From Celerinatantimonas yamalensis (GTDB taxonomy: Bacteria > Pseudomonadota > Gammaproteobacteria > Enterobacterales > Celerinatantimonadaceae): a stretch of DNA of 64,000 bases. Below, piece by piece: positions 36,996 through 47,700 of this stretch; position 1 is the stretch's first letter, and each line of letters opens with the position of its first letter. The notes under the pieces were generated by a model. That model ran no database searches. It was not told the origin of the DNA and was given only the letters and a program-made list of their open reading frames with translations. A program made the position numbers and the translations under genes. The stretch lies in NCBI RefSeq assembly GCF_046054155.1, contig NZ_JBEQCT010000002.1:62001-126000 (forward strand), written 5' to 3'.

Positions 36996-38144
36996 TTATT
37001 TTGGGCCAGCTTGGGCTTGAACAATATTGGGAACATTTGCAGCAGATGTGACAGTATAGCTATAGCTTACTGGTGATGACTGAAAACTGTTGCCAGTGGC
37101 AGAAGAACCCGTAGTTTGATTATAAACATTGTTTCGTTCATAAAACTGATATTCATAATCACTGGAACTATGTGAAATTTTATTACTGTAATTAGTTTTA
37201 TAGAAGTAATTTGACTCAGAGACAACGGTACTACCGCTATTCACTTGTAGCGCTTCATATTGCTGCATTGGGTAGCTGTTACCATCTTTGGCAGTTTTAG
37301 TGCCTGTCGGACCATTTGAATTGTCGAAGTAGTTGCTATAAAGATGGACCCAGCCTCGGAACAATGGACGCCCACGCATATTAGGGCCAAACCAGTTATG
37401 GTGCAATGTCACATGCAATGTGCCTGTTGCTACATAGGAATCACTTGAGTTAGCTCCAATAACCATAGCAAGGCGTTCACCCGCTAAGTCAGTATACTCA
37501 CCCACCCAATTCCAAACAGGATCGGGGCTCATATTGACCCAATTAGAGGTAAAGTAAAAATGATTATATGAAATGGTGACATAATTCGATGACAAGGTCA
37601 CACTCATCAAATCGTCACTGGTATCATAAATAGTACAGTGAGTAATCACAGCATTAGATATTCGGCGCAGAGAGATCCCTTCATAGTTAATACCGACTGT
37701 ATTCGAGCTCCCTTTTATCTGAGTAGGCAACGCTTGCAAGTCTCCTATGTTGCCATAGAACGTGATATTAGAAATTTTAATATTTTCAATATTCGTCCCT
37801 TTGGTCAACTGCTCGCCGTCGAATTTAAGCTGAATATTCTCTAGTATAGCGCTCCCACCAGAAGCACCTGTAATAGTTGTATTATTCCATTTAGTACTAG
37901 CAAATGTTAGGGTTGTTAATGTTGAGCCTCCATAAATATGGCCTTTAATAATGATATGGTGAGACCCGGCACTCACTGCTGCTTTTAATTGTGCAAGTGT
38001 TGTCACAGTCGTTGATGTATAACTATCGCCGCCAGTGGTTGTTCCAAATCCTCCGGTACTGGCCGCTTGTGCGCTAGCACACAAGAGTAATGTCCCCAGA
38101 GTCATGAGCACCACTAATCCATGTTTAATTGAATTTAAAAACAT
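36996..38144 (-). CDS. Secreted pectate lyase, polysaccharide lyase family 1 type
   Basis: This 382-residue protein has a signal peptide of about 27 residues (ending ASAQA). The body is a right-handed parallel beta-helix of the Pec_lyase_C type: NAVITHCTIYDTSDDLMSVTLSSNYVTISYNHF resembles the conserved calcium-binding ladder, and HHNWFGPNMRGRPLFRGW supplies the arginine motif of the catalytic site. Such enzymes cleave polygalacturonate by beta-elimination outside the cell. It is monocistronic with no neighbouring pectin-use genes. This suggests scavenging of plant or algal polymers. Confidence 0.88.
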   Translation of the reverse strand: MFLNSIKHGLVVLMTLGTLLLCASAQAASTGGFGTTTGGDSYTSTTVTTLAQLKAAVSAGSHHIIIKGHIYGGSTLTTLTFASTKWNNTTITGASGGSAILENIQLKFDGEQLTKGTNIENIKISNITFYGNIGDLQALPTQIKGSSNTVGINYEGISLRRISNAVITHCTIYDTSDDLMSVTLSSNYVTISYNHFYFTSNWVNMSPDPVWNWVGEYTDLAGERLAMVIGANSSDSYVATGTLHVTLHHNWFGPNMRGRPLFRGWVHLYSNYFDNSNGPTGTKTAKDGNSYPMQQYEALQVNSGSTVVSESNYFYKTNYSNKISHSSSDYEYQFYERNNVYNQTTGSSATGNSFQSSPVSYSYTVTSAANVPNIVQAQAGPK

Positions 38145-38879
38145 AAATATTTCCTTGTCATATTTTACCTATTTAATTAGGCAAGTCCTTTGAATGATAT
38201 AAATCCAAATTTTGTGTGGTTTTTATCGAGATGATTGAGATCAAGCACACTAAAATACATCAAATTTTCCAGCGTAACCATAAACTCCATCTCAAAAAAT
38301 AAGACAGTTAGCTAGCATATAATATATATTGACTTATATTCATTTAACAATTGATGGATCACATAATGTGAATAAATTTACATTATGAGTACATTTTTAA
38401 ATTTTCATTTTGTTACTAAATAGTTAAATATTGGATAATATTCCTACATATCGCTACCAATTACAAATGATGATTCAATAATTTTAAAAAAATAGTTTAT
38501 ACCAGCTGATATAGATCATCTTTTCAATCATTTTGACCCAGTATTTCGTTAGGAGATCACATAGTTTTCAATAAAATATTTCAACATCATTCAGATCCAT
38601 TATGCTGTGAATAAATAGTTTGATTATTTAACCTAAGTCGAAGGTAAAGCAAATGCTAGCATTTATTGTTGATATCCTGGCGGTGCATTGACCTCACAGC
38701 TTTCATCTTGAGTAACGCGTAAATTTGTTGCGTATTGCTCTATACTTAGCGCTATTTAATGATCCAACTAGCAAATTTATTCATAAAAAATCATCAGCTT
38801 GAGCTAACACTGTGACTACACTAAGCAAGTCAATCAATCAGATTGGAAGACATCACAGCTTTTCGGGGGTTAACTAAAC
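38145..38879. other. AT-rich promoter region between pectate lyase and oadG
   Basis: This 735-nt divergent region should hold both promoters. Candidate elements are a weak CRP-like site on the minus strand near 38240-38260 (GTGTG-N6-TCA) and a 13-nt palindrome TCACATAATGTGA at 38359-38371. Neither is strong enough for a firm call. No gene seen. Confidence 0.4.
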
Positions 38880-39140
38880 ATGAATGAAACGTTATTTTCG
38901 GAAGGTCTCACATTATTATCACTAGGAATGGGGTTCGTATTTCTGTTTTTACTCTTTCTCGTGCTTATGACAACGCTGATGTCCAAAATAATCATTCGTT
39001 TTACGCCAATACCGATTGTTGTATCTGATAAGGCATCAGCACCACCAGCAACCCCTGACGATGATGAACTAATTGCGGTTTTAACCGCCGCGATTCATCA
39101 ACATCAAAAAACTCGGGTTCAACACAATTTAAGAGGTTGA
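38880..39140 (+). CDS. oadG: Oxaloacetate decarboxylase, gamma subunit
   Basis: This 86-residue single-span membrane protein has a helix at residues 10-38 (LLSLGMGFVFLFLLFLVLMTTLMSKI), a linker rich in Pro/Ala, and an acidic-to-basic tail as in OadG. The gamma subunit anchors the alpha subunit to the membrane and aids assembly of the sodium-pumping decarboxylase. It is followed directly by oadA and oadB in the standard GAB order. Confidence 0.88.
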   Translation: MNETLFSEGLTLLSLGMGFVFLFLLFLVLMTTLMSKIIIRFTPIPIVVSDKASAPPATPDDDELIAVLTAAIHQHQKTRVQHNLRG

Positions 39141-39145
39141 TAGTT

Positions 39146-40960
39146 ATGAGTTCGGATAAAAAATCCATCGGGATCACCGACGTCATTCTAAGAGATGCTC
39201 ACCAATCATTATTTGCGACCAGAATGCGGCTTGATGATATGTTGCCAATTGCCGCGCAATTAGATGACATTGGCTACTGGTCGTTGGAATGTTGGGGGGG
39301 AGCAACGTTTGACAGTTGTATTCGTTTTTTAGGCGAAGATCCTTGGCAACGTCTACGTGAACTAAAAAAGGCGCTCCCTAAAACACCGCTCCAGATGTTG
39401 CTTCGTGGGCAAAATTTACTTGGGTATCGCCATTATGCCGATGATGTCGTCGACGCCTTTGTTGAACGCGCCGTAGCCAACGGGATGGATATCTTTCGCG
39501 TGTTTGATGCACTCAATGATGTCCGCAATATGCGCCAAGCCATTCAATCAGTGAAAAAACTCGGTGCACATGCGCAAGGAACTCTTTCCTACACCACGAG
39601 TCCTGCACACACATTACAAACATGGATTGATACCGCCCAACAACTCGCTGAAATTGGCGTTGATTCTATCGCCATTAAAGATATGGCAGGCATATTAACC
39701 CCGAGTAAAGCTAGTGAACTAGTGAGCACACTCAAAGCACAAATTGATGTACCTTTGCATCTGCATTGTCACTCAACCGCTGGATTAGCAGAAATGACCA
39801 TGCTCAAAGCCATTGAAGCAGGGGTTGATCGCATTGATACAGCAATCTCATCAATGAGCGGCACTTATGGGCACCCAGCCACAGAAGCACTCGTCAGCGC
39901 CTTAAAAGATACCCCATACGATACTGGGCTCGACATTATTAAATTGGAGCATATTGCAGCTTATTTTCGCGATGTGCGTAAAAAATACAGTGCCTTTGAA
40001 GGTCAGCTGAAAGGAACTGATTCGCGCATTTTAGTCGCACAAGTGCCTGGTGGCATGTTAACCAATATGGAAAGCCAGCTCAAACAGCAAAATGCGTTGG
40101 ATAAGCTCGATGAAGTTCTCGAAGAGATCCCCCATGTGCGCCAAGATCTTGGCTATCCGCCACTGGTGACCCCCACCTCCCAGATTGTCGGCACACAGGC
40201 CGTTTTTAATGTGATTATGGGGCAGCGTTATAAAAATATCACCAAAGAAACAGCAGCAGTATTGCGCGGTGAATATGGCAAAACACCGCTCCCCGTTAAC
40301 CCCGATCTATTGCTGCGAGTCACCCAAGAAAAACCAGCGATTACTGAGCGGCCTGCTGACTTTATCACCCCAGAAATGGATCGTCTGACCAAAGAAGTGA
40401 CCTCACAAGCCTGCGAAAAAGGGGTTAAGCTTGCCGATAACCTCCGCGAAGATGTTCTCATTGTGGCTCTATTTAGTCAGGTTGGATGGAAATACTTAGC
40501 CAATCGCGATAATCCTCAGGCATTTGAACCTAAACCAGAGGTAGCGCCAGCAGTCATAGCCAAAGCGGCGTCTGATACACCTGCGCCTGTACCACACAAT
40601 GGCGTTTATACCGTGACCGTCAATGATCATCGTTATGTCGTTCAAGTCGATGAAGGCGGCGATCTCTCAGCTATTACGCAAACCTCACCGATAGTGGCGG
40701 CTCAAGCTATGGTGACTAACGCTCCGGCTAGCCAAGAGGTCCCTACGGGCGAAACAATGGTTGCACCACTATCCGGCAATATTTGGAAAATCGAAGCCAA
40801 AATTGGTCAGCTGGTTAAAACTGGTGATGTGTTACTCATTTTAGAAGCCATGAAAATGGAAACTGAGATTCGAGCCGCCTGTTCTGGCACCGTGCAACGC
40901 ATTGATATTCACGAAGGTGATTCAGTGCAAGCCGGCGATCCACTGCTACTGATCGCTTAA
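39146..40960 (+). CDS. oadA: Oxaloacetate decarboxylase, alpha subunit (biotin protein)
   Basis: This protein has about 604 residues. The carboxyltransferase TIM barrel starts ITDVILRDAHQSLFATRMR and has the metal-binding pair in LHLHCHSTAGLAEM. A conserved assembly domain and an Ala/Pro linker follow. A C-terminal biotin-lipoyl domain carries the biotinylated lysine in EAMKMETEI. It transfers the carboxyl from oxaloacetate to biotin, giving pyruvate. The ATG at 39146 follows AAGAGG; an in-frame TTG nine nt earlier overlaps the oadG stop. Confidence 0.96.
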   Translation: MSSDKKSIGITDVILRDAHQSLFATRMRLDDMLPIAAQLDDIGYWSLECWGGATFDSCIRFLGEDPWQRLRELKKALPKTPLQMLLRGQNLLGYRHYADDVVDAFVERAVANGMDIFRVFDALNDVRNMRQAIQSVKKLGAHAQGTLSYTTSPAHTLQTWIDTAQQLAEIGVDSIAIKDMAGILTPSKASELVSTLKAQIDVPLHLHCHSTAGLAEMTMLKAIEAGVDRIDTAISSMSGTYGHPATEALVSALKDTPYDTGLDIIKLEHIAAYFRDVRKKYSAFEGQLKGTDSRILVAQVPGGMLTNMESQLKQQNALDKLDEVLEEIPHVRQDLGYPPLVTPTSQIVGTQAVFNVIMGQRYKNITKETAAVLRGEYGKTPLPVNPDLLLRVTQEKPAITERPADFITPEMDRLTKEVTSQACEKGVKLADNLREDVLIVALFSQVGWKYLANRDNPQAFEPKPEVAPAVIAKAASDTPAPVPHNGVYTVTVNDHRYVVQVDEGGDLSAITQTSPIVAAQAMVTNAPASQEVPTGETMVAPLSGNIWKIEAKIGQLVKTGDVLLILEAMKMETEIRAACSGTVQRIDIHEGDSVQAGDPLLLIA

Positions 40961-40972
40961 TGGAGAATGCTG

Positions 40973-42274
40973 ATGGATAACGTGATGGGGTTGGTCAATA
41001 ATTTTGGGATATTCCATCTAAGCTTTGGCCAAGCGATGATGATTATTGTCGGATTAGTTCTACTATACCTGGCGATTGTGAAGCGCTTTGAACCGCTGTT
41101 ATTGGTGCCGATTGGTTTTGGTGGCATATTAGCTAACTTACCGGATGCGGGTCTAGCTCTGTCTGCCATCGATAATGCGTTGCATAGCGCTCAGCCAGAT
41201 GTGTTACAACAATTTGCCGCAATTTTGCATCTTGACCACGCCTCGCTCGATGCCATTAAGATCGCCTTGCAAACAGCCACGCCCAAACAGTTCGCTGAGC
41301 TGCAATGGGCGGCTAGCCAATTCCATTACTCTGATGGCATGCTTTATCAATTTTATGAGCTCGTTATCGCCTCTGGTTCTGGGCCTTTGATTATATTCAT
41401 GGGGGTCGGCGCATTAACTGACTTTGGGCCACTGCTGGCTAATCCGAAAACGTTGCTGTTAGGCGCCGCCGCTCAGTTTGGTATTTTTACCACTGTGTTG
41501 GGTGCACTAGGCCTCAACAGCTTAGGGATTATCCACTTTAACTTGGCGCAAGCCGCCTCCATTGGGATCATCGGAGGTGCAGACGGACCAACGGCTATTT
41601 ATGTCTCTAGCCTACTCTCACCGGAGCTACTCGGTGCCATTGCTGTGGCAGCTTACTCGTACATGGCACTCGTTCCACTGATTCAACCCCCGATTATGCG
41701 TCTGCTGACGACAAAAGCTGAGCGGAAAATTAAAATGCAACAACTTCGGACCGTGAGCAAGACCGAGAAAGTCTGCTTTCCGCTGATGCTGATCATTTTA
41801 ATTGCCATGCTACTTCCCTCGGCAACCCCATTACTAGGAATGTTTTGTTTTGGTAATTTAATGCGTGAGTGCGGTGTGGTCGAGCGTTTATCGCAAACTA
41901 CACAAAATGCGCTGATCAATATTGTGACCATCTTTTTAGGGTTAGCGGTAGGCTCTAAATTGATTGCTGAGAAGTTTTTGCAGCCACAAACGATTGGCAT
42001 TTTAATCTTGGGGGTTATCGCCTTTTGTGTTGGCACCGCAGCTGGCGTCTTAATGGCCAAAGCACTGAACTATTTTTCTAAACAAAAAATGAACCCGCTA
42101 ATAGGCTCTGCGGGTGTTTCGGCTGTACCAATGGCTGCGCGCGTCTCGAATAAAGTAGGCTTAGAAGCCGACCCACAGAACTTCTTGTTGATGCACGCGA
42201 TGGGGCCCAATGTTGCAGGCGTCATTGGCTCAGCAGTTGCCGCTGGGGTGATGATTAAATATGTACTCGGTTAA
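40973..42274 (+). CDS. oadB: Oxaloacetate decarboxylase, beta subunit (Na+ pump)
   Basis: This protein of about 433 residues with multiple membrane spans decarboxylates carboxybiotin and exports Na+. Conserved segments include IVKRFEPLLLVPIGFGGILANLP, the functional GIIGGADGPTAIYVSS loop (with the key Asp) and SAGVSAVPMAARVSNKVG near the end. The ATG at 40973 is spaced well from GGAG; the Met two codons earlier is too close to it. The operon oadGAB converts a citrate or oxaloacetate-derived decarboxylation into a sodium gradient. Confidence 0.95.
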   Translation: MDNVMGLVNNFGIFHLSFGQAMMIIVGLVLLYLAIVKRFEPLLLVPIGFGGILANLPDAGLALSAIDNALHSAQPDVLQQFAAILHLDHASLDAIKIALQTATPKQFAELQWAASQFHYSDGMLYQFYELVIASGSGPLIIFMGVGALTDFGPLLANPKTLLLGAAAQFGIFTTVLGALGLNSLGIIHFNLAQAASIGIIGGADGPTAIYVSSLLSPELLGAIAVAAYSYMALVPLIQPPIMRLLTTKAERKIKMQQLRTVSKTEKVCFPLMLIILIAMLLPSATPLLGMFCFGNLMRECGVVERLSQTTQNALINIVTIFLGLAVGSKLIAEKFLQPQTIGILILGVIAFCVGTAAGVLMAKALNYFSKQKMNPLIGSAGVSAVPMAARVSNKVGLEADPQNFLLMHAMGPNVAGVIGSAVAAGVMIKYVLG

Positions 42275-42299
42275 TTAATCATCTCACTCATTATTAAAG

Positions 42300-42336
42300 A
42301 GGCCTTGGGTCAATGATATATAATGCCCCAAGGCCT
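42300..42336 (+). terminator. Terminator hairpin after oadB
   Basis: AGGCCTTGGG and CCCAAGGCCT form a perfect 10-bp stem (17-nt loop) 26 nt after the oadB stop. The following TAATCACTTTA is a poor U-tract. Confidence 0.6.
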
Positions 42337-42384
42337 TAATCACTTTATACTCTCAAGACTTTTCTATATATAGTAGGAATCATC

Positions 42385-43359
42385 TTGTTCTATCGTTGGT
42401 TTACCTTGATAGGCTGCGTTATATTAACAATGACTTGTGCATATGCAGGAGATTCAATGACTCAAACGCCGCTAGACATTCCGCTTTGGCCACCAGGCCA
42501 TGTCCCCGGATCGCAAAATGTAAAGCTCACCGAACAAACCATTGAACGCAGTCACTCGCCGGCCCAACACGATCGAGCTTGGATAAATATTTCTGTGCCT
42601 TCATTAACCACTTTTATAGCTGACAAGCCAAACGGCTGCGCGATAATTATCGCCCCAGGCGGAGGGTATCAACGGGTGGTTTTTGATAAAGAGGGTTTTG
42701 ACTTAGCGCCTATTTTTAATGCCAAAGGGATCAGCGTGTTTGTATTGAAATATCGCCTACCTGCCGATGGTTTTGCTCATCGCACACTTGTGCCACTGCA
42801 AGATGCCGAGCGAGCTATTCGTTTAGTGCGATCACGCGCGAGTCAGTGGCAACTTAACCCGCATTGCATCGGCATTATGGGGTTCTCTGCTGGCGGACAT
42901 GTCGCGGCAAATCTAGCCACACGCTACTCTATTAAGGCATACCCGCCCATTGATCGCATTGATGAGCAACCCACTCGCCCCGATTTTGCCGCGCTGCTCT
43001 ATCCTGTGATTACTATGAATAAACACTTCACCCATCAAGGCACCCGTGAACGGTTATTGGGCGATACCCCCACCGAGGCGCAAATTCACGACAATGCGCT
43101 TGAAACTCAGGTGAGCGATGACACGCCTCCGACCTTCATTGCATTAGCGAATGATGACCACGCCGTCAACCCGATGAACAGTGTCCTTTTTTACCAACAA
43201 CTATTGCGCCACCATGTGCCCGCAGAGATGCATATTTTTGCTCGCAGCGGTCATGGTTTTGGCGTTCGCAACGCTAAAGGCAATGCCAAACAGTGGCCAG
43301 AGCTTTTTTTAAACTGGTTGCGTGAGCTACAACGATCAGCGACGACCACATCCGACTAA
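42385..43359 (+). CDS. Secreted alpha/beta hydrolase (esterase/lipase type)
   Basis: This 324-residue protein has a signal peptide (FYRWFTLIGCVILTMTCAYA) and the alpha/beta hydrolase core. The oxyanion-type CAIIIAPGGGYQ, the nucleophile elbow GFSAGGH, an acid residue in ALANDDHAV and the catalytic His in SGHGFGV are visible. It resembles carbohydrate-acetyl esterases that act on acetylated polysaccharides, but the substrate is not proven. The start is a TTG at 42385 behind TAGGAA; the next ATG would destroy the signal peptide. It is convergent with the T6SS operon and is not likely a T6SS effector. Confidence 0.85.
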   Translation: MFYRWFTLIGCVILTMTCAYAGDSMTQTPLDIPLWPPGHVPGSQNVKLTEQTIERSHSPAQHDRAWINISVPSLTTFIADKPNGCAIIIAPGGGYQRVVFDKEGFDLAPIFNAKGISVFVLKYRLPADGFAHRTLVPLQDAERAIRLVRSRASQWQLNPHCIGIMGFSAGGHVAANLATRYSIKAYPPIDRIDEQPTRPDFAALLYPVITMNKHFTHQGTRERLLGDTPTEAQIHDNALETQVSDDTPPTFIALANDDHAVNPMNSVLFYQQLLRHHVPAEMHIFARSGHGFGVRNAKGNAKQWPELFLNWLRELQRSATTTSD

Positions 43360-43401
43360 CGCAGCCGCCTGAATGAGCGCTTAGTATCGAGCACGCTCGC
43401 T

Positions 43402-44655
43402 TTACGGGGCTGCTTTAGGTGTGTACATTGCAGCGCTGGCTAATTGCTGCATCCGTGCTTGTACGGCCCATAAGCGCTGATTCAGCGTTTGTAACTGTTC
43501 ACGTGCTTTTTGCGTTTGGTGCTGCGCTAATAACTGCTCAATATAAGAGAGCTGCCCATAAATAGGCGATAAACCTTGTGAATAGCGTTTTAATTGGGTG
43601 GCTAAACGTGTTGCTTGCTGCATATCTTGCTGAACAAGTGCTTGCTGTAGATTAGAAAAATCCGTTCTCGCTTGTGAAAACTTAGACAATTGTTGCTGAT
43701 ATAGGGTTTGCGTTGTCAAGCGTGCTTGGCTGAGCTGCTGGGTATAATCAACTACATCTGAATCATTAGGATACAACCGCTTGATGGTATTGACTAAGGC
43801 ATAAGCTTTTTCATATGACCAATAAACGGGTCGATTAATTAAGCTTTCAATTCGCTGGCGATATAACGCTGTCAACCCAGTTCGCTGCTGCTCAAGTTGC
43901 TGATGAGTAAAGTGCCGATCAAGCGCCGCACCTTGCGCTAAACTCAGCGATTGCGGCAATTTCACAGGGTAAGTTAAGCGCTGCCACAATGGCGATGGTT
44001 CATAAGTTCGGGTGCGCAATCCCAGGGGCGCTAACACCACAATCGCCAAACCTGCCCCGAGTAAAGCCCAGCGCAGTCGCCCTTGGGATACAGGTAAAGA
44101 CGCGTCTACCGGCACTTTTGGGGTTCGGCGAAATTGGCTCTCTACCTCATCAATATGCTCAAATATGACCAACCCTAGCGCATCCAAGCTCGTCGCTTGC
44201 CCATCTTGCAATTGCTGCATCATCTCATCAAGTGCTTGGCATGTTCGTTCACAACGATATAAATCGCGTAATTGTTCGATCTCAGGTTTAAGCCGCTTTA
44301 ACTCAGGCAGCAGCCGACTGGTTTGCCAAGCCAATAGCTCAATGCGGCGCGGCGTAGGAAATATAGAATGTGTGCCAAATTTATCTAACACCGCCCATTG
44401 CAGCTCAAGTGCGTCAGCAAGCCCAGCTATTCCTCTTTCTTTGAGACTGGCTACTGCAAAATAGCAAGCAACTAATAAATCAGAACCCTCGCTATGACAC
44501 AAGGTTTGGCAGTCCACATAAACTTTATGCCAATCGGTTCCGCCGCTGAGCGGGTTCAACCGCCGATTCACCTCATGACGAATGTTTTGGTAAATATGAT
44601 GGTCTCGAAGCTGCTTTTCATCATCAACAACCTTAAAACTAGGGGTATCAATCAT
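43402..44655 (-). CDS. vasL: T6SS protein VasL/TagA (TssA-like, sheath stop)
   Basis: This 417-residue protein has an ImpA-like N-terminal domain (NPLSGGTDWHKVYVDCQTLCHSEGSDLLVACYFAVASL, residues about 30-80), one membrane helix (LRWALLGAGLAIVVLAPLGL, about 190-212) and a C-terminal Gln-rich helical VasL domain. In V. cholerae the gene at this place (VCA0121) encodes the TssA-like TagA, which stops and holds the sheath at the far end. It is the last gene of the operon. The name follows position and domain order. Confidence 0.88.
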   Translation of the reverse strand: MIDTPSFKVVDDEKQLRDHHIYQNIRHEVNRRLNPLSGGTDWHKVYVDCQTLCHSEGSDLLVACYFAVASLKERGIAGLADALELQWAVLDKFGTHSIFPTPRRIELLAWQTSRLLPELKRLKPEIEQLRDLYRCERTCQALDEMMQQLQDGQATSLDALGLVIFEHIDEVESQFRRTPKVPVDASLPVSQGRLRWALLGAGLAIVVLAPLGLRTRTYEPSPLWQRLTYPVKLPQSLSLAQGAALDRHFTHQQLEQQRTGLTALYRQRIESLINRPVYWSYEKAYALVNTIKRLYPNDSDVVDYTQQLSQARLTTQTLYQQQLSKFSQARTDFSNLQQALVQQDMQQATRLATQLKRYSQGLSPIYGQLSYIEQLLAQHQTQKAREQLQTLNQRLWAVQARMQQLASAAMYTPKAAP

Positions 44656-44708
44656 TGCTTAATAACTCTTCATCTTGATGATGGGCATGCTTTGGCACGC
44701 CACATCGT

Positions 44709-47700
44709 TTAATACAAATTTTTCGACAGATGAAACGATTTAAACAATGCATCTGTAAATGGATTTCCATCAACTTCGGAACTTAACTGATAGATCACAT
44801 GCCCCCCATCAATGTTGAATTGGTACTTCACTTGCGTTGAGCTCTCACCCACAATTTGACCATGATCGAGCAATCGGAAGAATGCCCATGGCCCGGTAAT
44901 GATAATGCTGCGCGGGGACGCATTACTCATTGTTGGCACCAACGTCAATTTGGAGATAGCGGTCGAGCGCAAGCTATTTGGCCACATTAAATCGACTTGT
45001 TGCGGCGCCCCATGGTCATACTCCACATACTGTCCATCGATATTAATAATACTGCGCATCTTATTGGCACTCAGATCAACAGGCTGCAGCGAAAATTCAA
45101 CATCGAGCGCACCTTTGCGGTTAAAAAACGCATGTTGGATCTGTTCGGCATGAGCCATCTCTTTTGCGATCGCTTTACGTAGCATCACTTGGTGAGTGTT
45201 GGAGCCGTCAGTTTGCCCTTCATCGAGAAATAGTTTCAGTTGAGTATTATAAAACTGATCGATCACGCCGTTAGGTGCAAAGAAATCGGTAAAATCCTTG
45301 AGCGACACATCATGAGATGAGCTCGCGTTAAAGGGATAACGTGATGCAATTTTTTGCTCATAGGGTTGATAGACATCCTTATACCAGCGTGTTTGCAGGT
45401 ATCCGATGGCTTGTTGTTTCACTGCTTGCCAACTCTCATCAGCTAACTTTTTAACCAGTTTATTCATCGGTGATGGCAAATTAGATGCAATTCTCTCTAC
45501 GGTATATATAGGATCAGAGTTTTGTAAGCCTAAACGCGCTTTAGTCGCCTCTAATGCAGCTTGTCCGACATTAGCAGCGCTTTGGATCGATTTGAGGTAT
45601 TCATTCAGTTTGCCCACGGCATCCATTACTTCTGCCATGTACACCGGTTTCCCATCTGTTGTCGCTATCAAGCTATTAAGCTGATTAAACGGCTCAGCAA
45701 TTTGCGCGCCAATAGCGTACTTATTCGACTTCATCAGCTCCATACGAGCCGCATCATTTTTCGGTAGGTTAGGAAATAACTGCGTATTAGCACGCACCGT
45801 TTCCAAAAGCCGATTATACGGCTGCATACTGCCATTAACGTGGTTTAAAACATTAATAGCATCGTTGAGATTGGTGAAGTACTTCACATCAACGTGGCTC
45901 AAAGCATCTCGCCAGTAACGGGTGTAATCATTAATATATAGGTCACGAATATGTTGGCGCAGTACCTCTTTATCCGCCTCACTATATTGAGCATGTTGAC
46001 GCTCGCCTAAGACCCAGCTGTCAATCAAAGCTAAATTTGACACGGATGCCAATTGCGCTAAGAAATAATCTTTAAAGCCATGAGCGGTGTAAAGCTGCGG
46101 GATAGCATAAACGCTACTTTGCTGTTCATCGGTGTTAAAGACCAGATTATACATCGGTCCAATTTGTTTTCTCAGATCCAATGGCGCCCCTAATACCAAT
46201 GCAGCATTTTGCTGCAAATTGCGATAAACCCTCTGAGCGACTGGCACTTGACTAAGTTGCTGCTGCACAGCGCTAATGGTCGAGTCATAAGGTTTTAACA
46301 TCGCAATGACTTGGCGATTGCCTTGGTTTCGCAATTTATTGAGATTAATATGCGCCATGGTGTAGTCCAAATGCGCCATTAACATCTGCTGAATTTGCAG
46401 TTGGCCAGGGTATTCTCGTTGCCAGACTTTGCTGAAATAATCTTCAACATAGCGATTATGCCGACCGCTTTGGTCCGTCATCATTCGATACACGCGTAAC
46501 AAACTCAAGCGACGTTCATCGTTTTGAGCCTGCATCATATCAGCGACAACCTGATGCAATAGCACGGGCAAATATTGACTGCGCAGCGCATCTAAATAAC
46601 TTTTTTCAATTTTAGGGCCAATGGATTTACCTTGATACAATCCCATATCAGCAATAATTGGGGTGCGCTTACGATAAGGGCCAAATTCGAGGGCCGCATC
46701 ACGAAGCATATTCAGTGGCGGTAATATCTCCTGTTCACTTTGGCCTTGCCAAGATATCCCTGCGTAACGTTTGTTATACAACTCAACGCGTGACAACACT
46801 TGCTGCGCTTGATGGCTATTTTTGGCGTAATAACGTTGCCAACCGCCGACCAATAGCACCGATGCGATCACACAAGTGATCGTTGATAGTGTCAGTAGGT
46901 GACGCTTTTGCTGGACAGCCCTAAAGTTATCAGATGCCAATCCTGCCTCAGGATAAACAATTCGCTTGAAGAGCTGGCTGGTAAAATACGTTGTTGAATT
47001 ATCCGCATGTTGCGCGCTATTAATCACATTATTTAGACCGTAGCGCCGTGCAGAGGCATCCACATAAGCATCAACGGGCACGCCTTGCTGATAAACCGAA
47101 GTCAGATAGACGCCTCGCACCAATGCTGATGTCGAAAACTGGTCGCTGGCTAACGCTTCTTCGAAGAACTGCTTTAAGACCGACAACAGGCCCGCCATTT
47201 GCCGAGCAAAGCTGTAAATGGCAGTACGATCTTCTTCATCAGAGACCCCTTGCAGTGCTTTGGGCAAACCGTGGTTAATGCGATCAATAAATGCACTGTA
47301 TTCGGTTTCAAACTCACTCAGCCATTGGTCAAGCTGACTGACTGAGTCGAGTGTAAACGTAAAACCAAACACTTCATCACGTTGCTCTTTACTGTATTCA
47401 CGGAAAAAAGGCTCAAACCCGTACAGTAAATCGAGCTTGGTCAAGGTGATATAAACTGGCATGCGGGTTGATAGAACTTCCATCAGCTCGCGAAGCCTGG
47501 CACGCAGTAGCGATGCATAAGCTCGCCGCTCAGAGACTGAGGCCGTCGCCAGATGGGCAATATCCAGCGTTAAAATCACCCCGTTTAATGGCCGCCGACT
47601 ACGTGTTTTTTCTAACCACTGCACAAAGTTAAGCCATAAACGCCGCTCTAACTCACCATCATTATCCACTTCATTATGGCGCTGAGTCAGTAATTCACCA

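Noticed and set aside
38359..38371. TCACATAATGTGA as a CRP site
   Set aside because: The half-sites are in the opposite order and spacing from TGTGA-N6-TCACA.
42385..43359. The alpha/beta hydrolase as a T6SS effector
   Set aside because: It has a Sec signal peptide and lies on the opposite strand, with no vgrG or immunity gene beside it.
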